Origin: Synechococcus sp. UW179A
Lineage (GTDB): Bacteria > Cyanobacteriota > Cyanobacteriia > PCC-6307 > Cyanobiaceae
Assembly (NCBI RefSeq): GCF_900473965.1
Contig: NZ_UCNJ01000012.1
Location: forward strand, 425,060-489,059
DNA: 64,000 nt
Direction of reading: 5' to 3'
Both the position numbers and the translations under genes were made by a program. Positions 17,677 through 25,652 of this stretch are shown here, one piece after another (positions within the stretch are counted from its first letter, which is position 1; every line of letters begins with the position of its first letter). The notes beneath the pieces were generated by a model. It was not told where the DNA came from. It ran no database searches and saw only the letters and a program-made list of their open reading frames with translations.

Positions 17677-19271
17677 AAGGATCGACGCGTTGGATTCTGT
17701 TTGGTGCCGCTGGGCTAATCGCCCTCATGGTGATTGGCCTGGTACTGCAGGGAATCCGCAACCTGCTCTGGGATCTGAGTTACTGGCTGCCCCCCTGGCT
17801 GGTTGGCCCTGTGCTGCTGATCGGCGCAGTTCTGCTGGTGGCAGTCGTGATTCAGGTCGGCCTGCCATGGCTGCGTCAATGGCGCACACAGCGTCAGCGT
17901 CGAGACACGTCATCGCTCCAAGACAGACCGGCACCAACGAGCAGCAGAGATGCAGCGGAACAAAGCCTGTCCAGCGTGGATCGGCTGCTGGAACGACTCC
18001 AGGACGATGTGGCTCGTCAGTCTCTCCTCGAGGAACGCCAACGGGTCGCCAGGGAACTCGAACGCGGGGATCTTGTGCTTGTGGTCTTCGGCACCGGCTC
18101 CAGTGGCAAAACGTCTCTGATCCGTGCTCTGCTCAAAGAGATCGTCGGCGATGTCGGTGCTGCCATGGGCTCCACCGGCGAAAGTCGCAGCTACCGACTC
18201 CGGCTCAAAGGTCTGGACAGAGGAGTGCTTCTCGTTGACACGCCGGGAATCCTTGAAGCTGGCCAGGAAGGGCGAGGACGCGAGCAGGAAGCACGTCGCC
18301 GAGCCAGCAGAGCGGATTTGATGATCGTTGTGGTCGATGGAGATCTGCGCAAGAGCGAGCTGGAGGTGGTGCAAAGCCTGTCGGGACTTGGCAAACGTCT
18401 GGTGCTGGTGCTCAATAAATGTGATCTGCGCGGTGAGGAAGAGGAGCGCAGGCTGCTTCAACTGTTGCGGCAACGCTGCTCCGAATGGCTGCAACCCGAA
18501 GATGTGATTCCCGCTAGTGCACGCCCCCAGTCACTACCCCGCCCTGGCCAACGTCCCGTTCAGCCGCCAGCCGAAATCGGGCTGCTGGTGAGGCGATTGG
18601 CTGCAGTGCTTCATTCCGATGGAGAGGAACTGCTTGCAGACAACATCCTTCTGCAATGCAGGGATCTTGGATCCGCTGGTCGGGATCTGCTCGACCGTCA
18701 ACGTTCTCACGAAGCCCGGCGAATCATCGATCGCTACACCTGGATCAGTGCTGGTGTCGTCGCCGCAACGCCACTGCCCGGAGTGGATTTACTTGGTACT
18801 GCTGCCGTCAATGCCCAGATGGTGATGGAGATGGGAGCGGTGTATGGAATCCAGCTGACCCGCAGCAGGGCCCAGGAGCTGGCAGTCTCTGTGGGCAAGA
18901 CCCTGACTGGACTGGGGGTGGTCAAAGGCGGAGTGGCTTTGATCGGTACCGCGCTGAGTGTGAACCTGCCGACCCTGCTGCTCGGTCGGGCGGTGCAGGG
19001 TGTAGCAGCCGGCTGGCTCACCAGAATTGCGGGAGCCAGTTTCATGACCTATTTCCAGCAGGACCAGGACTGGGGCGATGGCGGAGTGCAGGACGTGGTT
19101 CAGCACCACTACGAACTCAATCGGAGGGATCGCTCCCTTCAGGACTTTCTGCAGGCGGCACTGCGACGGGTGGTGGAGCCCCTCCAGCAGGAGGCAAAGA
19201 AACGACTTCCACCCCGGCCAGGGCCTCGGGAGGCGGGGGACGCATCGGACCGCGGCTATCGAGCACCGTGA
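17673..19271 (+). CDS. Membrane-anchored Era-like GTPase with C-terminal DUF697
   Basis: A 532-residue protein. Two N-terminal membrane helices (~7-30 and 43-66) are followed by a coiled region, a GTPase domain with P-loop GTGSSGKT (140-147), DTPG (189-192) and NKCD (248-251), and a C-terminal DUF697-type region (~350-460) with hydrophobic glycine-rich helices. The ATG overlaps the PBP stop (ATGA), so a role near the envelope is plausible. The last 155 bases lie opposite a small membrane-protein gene on the other strand. Confidence 0.85.
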   Translation: MKGSTRWILFGAAGLIALMVIGLVLQGIRNLLWDLSYWLPPWLVGPVLLIGAVLLVAVVIQVGLPWLRQWRTQRQRRDTSSLQDRPAPTSSRDAAEQSLSSVDRLLERLQDDVARQSLLEERQRVARELERGDLVLVVFGTGSSGKTSLIRALLKEIVGDVGAAMGSTGESRSYRLRLKGLDRGVLLVDTPGILEAGQEGRGREQEARRRASRADLMIVVVDGDLRKSELEVVQSLSGLGKRLVLVLNKCDLRGEEEERRLLQLLRQRCSEWLQPEDVIPASARPQSLPRPGQRPVQPPAEIGLLVRRLAAVLHSDGEELLADNILLQCRDLGSAGRDLLDRQRSHEARRIIDRYTWISAGVVAATPLPGVDLLGTAAVNAQMVMEMGAVYGIQLTRSRAQELAVSVGKTLTGLGVVKGGVALIGTALSVNLPTLLLGRAVQGVAAGWLTRIAGASFMTYFQQDQDWGDGGVQDVVQHHYELNRRDRSLQDFLQAALRRVVEPLQQEAKKRLPPRPGPREAGDASDRGYRAP

Positions 19272-19362
19272 TCAGACCCAGATACAACACACCAATCAGC
19301 ACAGACATGGCTCCGGTGACGATTGCAACCCAGCGACCTCGCTTGTTCTGAGCTGCAGGCAT
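19117..19362 (-). CDS. Small single-helix membrane protein with proline-rich tail
   Basis: An 81-residue frame with one hydrophobic helix (~13-33) followed by a Pro/Ala/Glu-rich tail (PPPPEALAG and later). Its ATG overlaps the stop of the upstream decarboxylase gene, which favours translation. The distal two thirds run antisense to the 3' end of the GTPase gene, so two proteins would share the same DNA. Function unknown; the membrane half is more convincing than the tail. Confidence 0.55.
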   Translation of the reverse strand: MPAAQNKRGRWVAIVTGAMSVLIGVLYLGLITVLDSRGPMRPPPPEALAGVEVVSLPPAGGAPPPVAVPPAESPEGSDPSD

Positions 19363-20810
19363 CACACCACCTCGCGTGAATAGTGGTTCAAATCGGCCGC
19401 CAGTTGGTCGATGAGCGCATTGGAGGTGTGGGGATTGCCCAACACCACTTTGATGCGATGCCGTCCTTGATGGACTGGTCTGGACACCATGATCTGCCGA
19501 TCAAGCAGCCGTTGTCGCACGGCAGCTGTCCATTGATCGCAGCGCGCTGGATCCGCTCCAAGTGGGACGCAAGCGAGCAGATGCAGCGGGCCTGACGTGA
19601 TCTCCAGAACAGAAGCATCAAGGTCTTCTTCCAGGCGTTGACGTCTCAACAGAGCCTGCTTCAGCAGGGCATTGATCCCCTGCTCACCCAGCTGTCGCAA
19701 GCCAAGCCAGAGCTTGAGGATCTCTGCGGGACGACTGCCCTGCAGGCCCAGTTCACCGCCATGGGCAACAGCGAATGCGGGTTCCATATAGGGAAGCCCC
19801 GTTTGAAATGTCTCCTGGAGAGCTGACTGATCACGTACTAAAAGCAGGGACGAGGTCTTGGCGATTCCCAGCAGCTTCTGGGGATTCACCGTGATGGAAT
19901 CAGCCTGGCCAAGCCCAGCCATCAGCTTCGCCGTGTCTGGACACAGTGCAAAGACAGCGCCAATCGCGCCATCCACGTGCAGCCAAAGGCCCTGATCACT
20001 GCAGAACTGAGCCAGAGCGGGAATCGGATCGATCGCTCCACGCACTGTCGTGCCCGCTGTCGCCACCACTGCGATGCAGGGCCGGTTGTGCTGCTTAAGC
20101 CCCTGCAGCTGCTCTTGTAGGTCTGAAATCAGCATGCGGCCCTGCGAATCAACGGGTACCCGTCGAATGCCATCTGGCCTGAGCCCCATGACTCTGGCAG
20201 CCTTCTGCAGTGACACGTGGGCGTCATCACTCATCAAGATCACCGCATTGGGGTCATGGTCCAGACCCATCCGATGTCGAGCGGTGACCAGGGCGGTGAG
20301 ATTGCTCAGGGAGCCACCACTGGCGGCGACACCGCCAGCGCCATCAGGCATTTCGAAACGGGCAGCGAACCAGCCACAGAGCTGACGCTCCAGTTGACTG
20401 AGACTCGGTGAGAGCTCCTCCGCCAGCAGATTGTTGTTCAATCCGGCGCAGATCAGTTCCGCAGCGATCGATGCCGTGTTCGGAGGAGGGTCCAGATGGG
20501 CGAGGGCTCCAGGATGGTTGGGCTGGTAAGCACCATCCATCAACTGTTGAAGGTCATCCAGCAGTCGGTCCGCACTGACACCCTGTTGCTCGGGGAAAGC
20601 CTCTGGAAGCAGCCGCAGAGCAGGTAACGGGGACCGCTGAGCGGCTGACCCGAGCCATTCACACAGACGAGCGCTGGCGTCCTCCAGGAAACGCTGCAAG
20701 TGCGGATCCAGTGCCTCAGATGAGGCAAATGCGGACAGTTCCGTCGCAGTCGATGCCGCCGATGAAGTCCTGGAGGATCCGAACAAGGAGGGCGCGGAAG
20801 GAACCACCAT
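19362..20810 (-). CDS. PLP-dependent group II decarboxylase
   Basis: A 482-residue protein of the aromatic-L-amino-acid / 2,4-diaminobutyrate / glutamate decarboxylase group. It shows NLTALVTAR near 170, HVDGAIGA (278-285, PLP-binding Asp) and the Schiff-base lysine in NPQKLLG (Lys312). Most relatives have His before this lysine; here it is Gln. Substrate cannot be told from sequence. ATG 20810 was preferred to the upstream in-frame start, which would overlap the divergent tadA gene. Confidence 0.85.
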   Translation of the reverse strand: MVVPSAPSLFGSSRTSSAASTATELSAFASSEALDPHLQRFLEDASARLCEWLGSAAQRSPLPALRLLPEAFPEQQGVSADRLLDDLQQLMDGAYQPNHPGALAHLDPPPNTASIAAELICAGLNNNLLAEELSPSLSQLERQLCGWFAARFEMPDGAGGVAASGGSLSNLTALVTARHRMGLDHDPNAVILMSDDAHVSLQKAARVMGLRPDGIRRVPVDSQGRMLISDLQEQLQGLKQHNRPCIAVVATAGTTVRGAIDPIPALAQFCSDQGLWLHVDGAIGAVFALCPDTAKLMAGLGQADSITVNPQKLLGIAKTSSLLLVRDQSALQETFQTGLPYMEPAFAVAHGGELGLQGSRPAEILKLWLGLRQLGEQGINALLKQALLRRQRLEEDLDASVLEITSGPLHLLACVPLGADPARCDQWTAAVRQRLLDRQIMVSRPVHQGRHRIKVVLGNPHTSNALIDQLAADLNHYSREVV

Positions 20811-20858
20811 TCTCACCTGCGGTGGCACATTGGACGCCTCTGCACGATTGGGGGGGAC

Positions 20859-21380
20859 GTGCGACTGACACCGGTCGAGCTGGAGATCGCCGAAATCCAC
20901 GCCTGGATGGAACGCTTGTTGCGACGCGCTGAACAGCTCGGTGAATCAGGAGAGATCCCTGTCAGTGCTGTGGTGCTGGATTCAGAGGGACGATGCATCG
21001 GCCATGGCAGCAATCGGCGCGAGTGGGCTTCAGATCCACTCGGACATGCAGAACTTGTGGCTTTGCGCCAGGCCTCCTTGATCCTCGGCGACTGGAGACT
21101 GAACCAGTGCACCCTGATCGTGACGCTGGAACCCTGCCCGATGTGCGCTGGAGCTCTGGTGCAGGCCCGGGTCGGTCGGGTGATCTACGGAGCGCACGAT
21201 CCCAAGCGGGGTGGTCTTGGAAGCACGATTGATCTCTCCAAGCACCCCAGCGCCCACCATCACATGCAGGTGATGGGAGGCGTGATGGAGCTTGAAGCAT
21301 CCGCTCTATTGGGACGCTGGTTCAGGCAGCGACGGCAGCGTTTTGCCGGAAACGAGGCAGCTCGGTCTCAAAAAGATTGA
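20859..21380 (+). CDS. tadA: tRNA-specific adenosine deaminase (A34 to inosine)
   Basis: Zinc deaminase that makes the wobble inosine of tRNA-Arg(ACG). Active-site motifs are GHAELVAL (His63, Glu65) and PCPMCAGAL (Cys93, Cys96). The GTG start is needed to keep the helix preceding WMERLLRRAE. The C-terminus has an alanine/arginine-rich helix usual for the family. The 3' end overlaps the convergent aminotransferase gene by 59 bases. Confidence 0.92.
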   Translation: MRLTPVELEIAEIHAWMERLLRRAEQLGESGEIPVSAVVLDSEGRCIGHGSNRREWASDPLGHAELVALRQASLILGDWRLNQCTLIVTLEPCPMCAGALVQARVGRVIYGAHDPKRGGLGSTIDLSKHPSAHHHMQVMGGVMELEASALLGRWFRQRRQRFAGNEAARSQKD

Positions 21381-22500
21381 GCAGAAGGTCCACATTTTCA
21401 GGTGTGGAGTTGTAACCCATCAGACCGATCCGCCAAATCTTGCCGGCGAGCACACCGAGTCCACCCCCGACTTCGATGCCGTGGTTGTTGAGCAGGTGAG
21501 AGGAGAAGGCCTTGCCATCCACATCCTCTGGAATACGAACCGTGGTGAGCGTGGGCAATCGCAGCTCTTCTGTCGCATGCATTTCCAGTCCGAGAGATTC
21601 AAGGCCAGTCCAGAGCGCCTCCGCGTTGCGACGGTGACGTGCCCAGGCATTGTCCAGGCCTTCTTCAGAAAGAAGACGAAGGGCTTCACGCATGCCGAAG
21701 TTCATATTCACCGGAGCGGTGTGGTGGTAAACACGATCACTGCCCCAGTACTGGTTCAACAGAGAGACATCCAGATACCAGTTGGGAACTTTGTCTTGGC
21801 GCGCAGCCAGCTTGGCCTCTGCCCGCGGGCCCATCGTGAAGGGACCGAGGCCGGGAGGGCAGCTAAGACCCTTCTGGCTGCAGCTGTAGGCCAGATCGAC
21901 CTTCCAGGCATCCAGAAAGACAGGCACGCCACCGAGGGAGGTCACCGTGTCGAGCAGTAGCAGGCAGTCATGCTCATGGCACAGATCTCCGATACCCTCC
22001 ATCGGCTGACAGATGCCGGTGGACGTTTCGGCATGGACCATTGCCAAGATCGCTGGCTTGTGTTTTTTGATCCCCGCTTCGATCTCCTCAAGGCTGAAAG
22101 ACTCACCCCAGGGTTTCTCGATCACCTGAACATTGGCGCGGTAACGACCCGCCATATCCATCAGGCGGTTGCCGAAGTATCCCTTCACGGCAACCAGAAC
22201 CGTGTCGCCGGGTTCAACCGTATTGGCCAGCGTGGCTTCCATGGCTGAACTACCCGTGCCACTCATCGGCAGGGTCAGGCGGTTGTCGGTCTGCCAGGCG
22301 TAGCGCAACAGCTCTTGAACCTCACCCATAAGTTCCACATAAAGCGGATCGAGGTGACCGATCGGCGTGCGTGAAAGGGCCTGCAGAACAGTTGGGTGAG
22401 CATTGGAGGGGCCGGGACCGAGCAACAAGCGGTCGGGTGTGTCAATCGGACCGATGGAGCATCGATGGCACGGGTCAACCGACAGGTGAGGGTGCGTCAT
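21322..22500 (-). CDS. Alanine/serine-glyoxylate aminotransferase family protein
   Basis: A 392-residue class V PLP aminotransferase. Motifs are LLLGPGPSNAHP at the N-terminus, SGTGSSAMEAT (80-90), LLLDTVTSLGG (~181-191) and the PLP lysine in CSQKGLSCPPG (Lys210). Family members transfer the amino group of alanine or serine to glyoxylate in photorespiration, which fits a cyanobacterium. Which donor is used cannot be read from the sequence. Confidence 0.9.
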   Translation of the reverse strand: MTHPHLSVDPCHRCSIGPIDTPDRLLLGPGPSNAHPTVLQALSRTPIGHLDPLYVELMGEVQELLRYAWQTDNRLTLPMSGTGSSAMEATLANTVEPGDTVLVAVKGYFGNRLMDMAGRYRANVQVIEKPWGESFSLEEIEAGIKKHKPAILAMVHAETSTGICQPMEGIGDLCHEHDCLLLLDTVTSLGGVPVFLDAWKVDLAYSCSQKGLSCPPGLGPFTMGPRAEAKLAARQDKVPNWYLDVSLLNQYWGSDRVYHHTAPVNMNFGMREALRLLSEEGLDNAWARHRRNAEALWTGLESLGLEMHATEELRLPTLTTVRIPEDVDGKAFSSHLLNNHGIEVGGGLGVLAGKIWRIGLMGYNSTPENVDLLLNLFETELPRFRQNAAVAA

Positions 22501-22611
22501 CGGTGAAGCCGGAACCGGAAATCAATGGCGAGCAGCCTACGCATCAATCGGTCAAAAATTGGGCGTGAGCGGACACTCCGACGCCGCTTGAAATGATTCG
22601 GAGACTTTCGT

Positions 22612-23136
22612 TCAGCGCTGACGCACGTCGCTTGCGGCAAGACCGGAGGCCATGTGTTCGAAAGGCTGACGCACAAGAGCGCAACGATCTTGACGAACAC
22701 CCTCGTTGAGAAGGCGTTCACAGAGAACATCAGCCAGAAGCACCATGCTCCTGACGGTCGGTCCGGTTGGAACACCAAGACTCTTGTAAGTGTCGTCCAG
22801 TCCGTTCAGAACCCTCTCGTTGAGGATGGTGCTGTCGCCGGCAATTAATGAGTAGCTGGCATAGCGAAGGAAATAATCCATGTCCCTCAGACAGGCAGCT
22901 AAGCGACGGGTTGTATAAGCATTGCCGCCGGGTAGCAACAGTTCAGGATCCGCCTGAAAAAGTCTCTGGCTGGCTTCACGCACAAGCTCAGAGGCTTCAC
23001 GGTTGATGATCTCAACTGCAAGAACGCGAACTTCCGCTTCATCGAAATAGCTCTCGATGCGATCGATTGCAGAACGATCGAGATAGCGACCCAGCTGGTC
23101 GTACTGACCGATCAGTCCGGTGATGGCATCGCGCAT
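22612..23136 (-). CDS. apcF: Allophycocyanin beta-18 subunit
   Basis: Minor beta-type subunit of the phycobilisome core. The 174-residue protein begins MRDAITGLIGQYDQLGRYLD and has TTRRLAACLRDMDYFLRYAS, in which Cys82 is the phycocyanobilin attachment site, then NGLDDTYKSLGVPTGPTVR. ATG 23136 was chosen from the family N-terminus; a longer open frame extends upstream. It is divergent from glnA with a 214-base gap. Confidence 0.92.
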   Translation of the reverse strand: MRDAITGLIGQYDQLGRYLDRSAIDRIESYFDEAEVRVLAVEIINREASELVREASQRLFQADPELLLPGGNAYTTRRLAACLRDMDYFLRYASYSLIAGDSTILNERVLNGLDDTYKSLGVPTGPTVRSMVLLADVLCERLLNEGVRQDRCALVRQPFEHMASGLAASDVRQR

Positions 23137-23350
23137 GCAAGCCCTGTCCACTTTGGTTGGAAGGTAACACCGACAACGCGTTGAAACCTGCTCCAGCAAA
23201 GGCGATCACAGCAATCTGACAGAAACGGTTACTAAGAGGCGTCTCGAAGCCACCCAAGGAGACGGAAAGCCAAAGGGTGCCTGTTGATACAAAACAGCTG
23301 CGGATCGATATCTACGGTCGAAAAGATTTGTATGGGCTCCATTCCCCGCC

Positions 23351-24772
23351 ATGGCTAAAACCGCCCAGGACGTGCTTCGTCAGATCAAAGATGAAGGCAT
23401 CGAACTAATCGACCTTAAGTTCACGGACCTGCACGGCAAGTGGCAGCACCTCACTGTCTGTCAGGACCTGATCGAGCCTGATTCCTTCACGGAAGGCCTG
23501 GCCTTCGACGGCTCCTCCATTCGTGGATGGAAGGCGATCAACGCTTCAGACATGGCCATGGTGCCCGATCCAGCAACCGCCTGGATTGATCCGTTCTACA
23601 AGCACAAAACCCTGAGCATGATCTGCTCGATTCAGGATCCCCGTACAGGAGAAGCCTACGAGCGCTGTCCTAGAGCTCTTGCCCAGAAAGCACTGACTTA
23701 CCTGGCCAGCACAGGGCTTGCCGATACGGCATTCTTCGGTCCTGAGCCGGAATTCTTCCTGTTCGACGACGTGCGTTACAACTCCGCTGAAGGCGGTTCG
23801 TTCTACAGCGTTGACACCATCGAAGCCGGCTGGAATACAGGCCGGATCGAAGAGGGCGGCAACCTCGCTTACAAAATTCAGGAGAAAGAGGGGTATTTCC
23901 CAGTCGCGCCGAACGACACCGCCCAAGACATCCGTTCGGAAATGCTGCTGATGATGGCTCAGTTGGGCATTCCCATCGAAAAGCACCATCACGAAGTGGC
24001 TGGCGCGGGTCAGCACGAACTAGGCATGAAGTTCGCCGAGCTGATTCAGGCAGCCGACAACGTGATGACGTACAAGTACATCGTGCGCAATGTCGCCAAG
24101 AAGTACGGCAAAACAGCCACCTTTATGCCCAAGCCGGTCTTTAACGACAACGGCTCAGGTATGCACGTGCACCAAAGTCTCTGGAAAGGAGGGCAACCCT
24201 TGTTCTTCGGGGAAGGAACCTACGCCAATCTCTCCCAGACAGCACGCTGGTACATCGGCGGCATCCTCAAGCATGCACCGTCATTCCTGGCCTTCACCAA
24301 CCCTACGACCAACAGCTATAAGCGACTGGTTCCAGGTTTTGAAGCCCCTGTAAACCTCGTTTATTCAGAAGGAAATCGCTCCGCTGCCGTGCGCATCCCG
24401 CTCACCGGCCCCAGCCCGAAGGCCAAGCGGCTTGAGTTCCGCTCTGGTGACGCTCTGGCCAATCCTTACCTCGCTTTCAGCGCGATGATGATGGCCGGTA
24501 TCGACGGCATCAAGAATCAGATCGACCCCGGTGACGGAGTGGACGTTGACCTGTTTGAACTGGCCGCTGATGAACTGAAGAAGATCGCCACTGTGCCTGC
24601 CTCCTTGAATGGGGCACTCGAAGCCCTGAACGCCGACCACCACTATTTGCTGGAAGGCGGAGTCTTCACCAAGGACTTCATCGACAACTGGATCGACCTG
24701 AAATACGAAGAGGTGCAGCAGTTGCGTCAGCGGCCACATCCCCACGAATTCGTGATGTATTACGACGCCTGA
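23351..24772 (+). CDS. glnA: Glutamine synthetase type I
   Basis: A 473-residue GSI that joins ammonia to glutamate. Landmarks are [19 protein letters not shown], the ATP-site [32 protein letters not shown] and the C-terminal [11 protein letters not shown]. The segment that carries the adenylylated tyrosine in enterobacteria reads [10 protein letters not shown], so Tyr is replaced by Phe and adenylylation is not expected. Its last codons reappear twice downstream (29314 and 32918). Confidence 0.97.
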   Translation: MAKTAQDVLRQIKDEGIELIDLKFTDLHGKWQHLTVCQDLIEPDSFTEGLAFDGSSIRGWKAINASDMAMVPDPATAWIDPFYKHKTLSMICSIQDPRTGEAYERCPRALAQKALTYLASTGLADTAFFGPEPEFFLFDDVRYNSAEGGSFYSVDTIEAGWNTGRIEEGGNLAYKIQEKEGYFPVAPNDTAQDIRSEMLLMMAQLGIPIEKHHHEVAGAGQHELGMKFAELIQAADNVMTYKYIVRNVAKKYGKTATFMPKPVFNDNGSGMHVHQSLWKGGQPLFFGEGTYANLSQTARWYIGGILKHAPSFLAFTNPTTNSYKRLVPGFEAPVNLVYSEGNRSAAVRIPLTGPSPKAKRLEFRSGDALANPYLAFSAMMMAGIDGIKNQIDPGDGVDVDLFELAADELKKIATVPASLNGALEALNADHHYLLEGGVFTKDFIDNWIDLKYEEVQQLRQRPHPHEFVMYYDA

Positions 24773-24856
24773 TCAATAGGGCCTAGTAGCACTGGGGTAA
24801 TTGACTTTCACCAAAAGTCGTCACTGAAATGGTCCCCCAAAGGGGGCCATTTTTTC
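24748..24856 (+). repeat. glnA 3' end and terminator, copy 1 of 3 (functional copy)
   Basis: The last eight codons of glnA (FVMYYDA-stop), a spacer with TAGGGCC and TTGACTTTC, and the terminator. The same order recurs at 29314-29408 and, more decayed, at 32918-32998. This copy is part of the intact gene and is probably the original insertion target. Confidence 0.8.
24831..24856 (+). terminator. glnA rho-independent terminator
   Basis: GGTCCCCC-AAA-GGGGGCC hairpin followed by ATTTTTTCT, 58 bases after the glnA stop. Confidence 0.9.
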
Positions 24857-24904
24857 TGTAACTGGCGTGGCCTGAGTGGCAGGGGCAACGACAACTCACC
24901 GGTT

Positions 24905-25435
24905 TGATCTCGGCTTGGCTTGCTGCAGCGGGTGATTCAGCGGTGCATTCCGCTGCTTCGGCTGACGTTGGTGGTCTGTCAATGACCTTGGCGCGCGCTG
25001 CCCAGGGGGCGCTCCAGCCTTTGAATTGCCCAGAACGAGAGCAAGCGTTGCTTCAATTTCACGATCGTTGACAAGAGAAGCGAGCGATCTTTGATAATTG
25101 GTGTGCCTTGGAAGCATCGACTCCTCGGGCGGATGGCTTGAAACGAGTGACTGCTCTTTTGCAGCATCCGCGCTTTGATCCGATAACGCCCAATGCGGTG
25201 CGCGCGGTGTTGGGTGGATTCGCTGGGAACCTGTTGGTTTTCCACGCTGAAGATGGCGGTGGCTAAACAAAGAATTGCTTTGGATCAGCGCAATACCATC
25301 ACCGCGTCGCGCTTGGCCACGGTCTTCGGTCATTGGGGGGGGGGGGGGGGGGCCACAGCCTTGGATCAACACTCCGCCGCTAAGCTTTCCTCTAGTACTC
25401 GCGAAGCTGGGGAGATGACAATGAGGCTTAGCATT
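24905..25435 (+). pseudogene. Decayed C-terminal fragment of aminopeptidase N (pepN)
   Basis: Read on the plus strand, the frame gives LNCPEREQALLQFHDR, a TGA at 25069-25071, then FDNWCALEAST, LKRVTALLQHPRFDPITPN, AVRAVLGGFAGN and FHAEDGGG before a TAA (25264-25266). After a frameshift it continues IALDQRNTITASRLATVFGHW up to a run of 18 G. This is the order of the C-terminal helical domain of M1-family PepN. No catalytic domain is present. At least one stop and one frameshift make it a relic. An opposed open frame over the same bases is a shadow. Confidence 0.75.
25335..25352. repeat. Homopolymer of 18 G
   Basis: Eighteen consecutive G on the plus strand inside the pepN relic, directly after the codons for FGHW. 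Such a tract is prone to slippage in the cell and to error in sequencing, so its exact length is doubtful. Confidence 0.9.
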
Positions 25436-25585
25436 CTAAAGTAATTTTAATTTGAAAACAAATATTTTTTGATGAAGTGCATTTAGCGCAGAAATTTAAA
25501 AAGCTTTTATCCACTTTGCCCAGGCCTTCCTGAGCATTCCTCGCATATACGAACATTTTTGCCGAAGATTGTTCTATCATACTAT

Positions 25586-25617
25586 ACAGATTTGCCATTT
25601 TAATTAGGCAAATCTGT
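25586..25617. repeat. Perfect 11-base inverted repeat
   Basis: ACAGATTTGCC and GGCAAATCTGT flank a 10-base A+T loop, 36 bases downstream of the 477-residue gene. No T-run follows on either strand, so it is an imperfect terminator candidate or a protein-binding site. Confidence 0.5.
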
Positions 25618-25652
25618 GAACATATCTCTCTTCTTTTAGCCAAAAATTTTGC

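Noticed and set aside
23163..23176. Possible NtcA site GTAACACCGACAAC between apcF and glnA
   Set aside because: It differs from GTAN8TAC at one half-site base and no -10 box was found at the expected distance for either gene.
23200..23350. Glutamine riboswitch (glnA RNA) upstream of glnA
   Set aside because: The conserved three-helix core sequence was not found in the leader.
24896..25372. 158-residue minus-strand frame downstream of glnA
   Set aside because: It lies opposite the pepN relic, begins in the translated G tract (a run of Pro) and has no domain; it is a shadow.
25428..25643. 71-residue minus-strand frame
   Set aside because: It crosses the 11-base inverted repeat, lacks coding character and has no homology signal.
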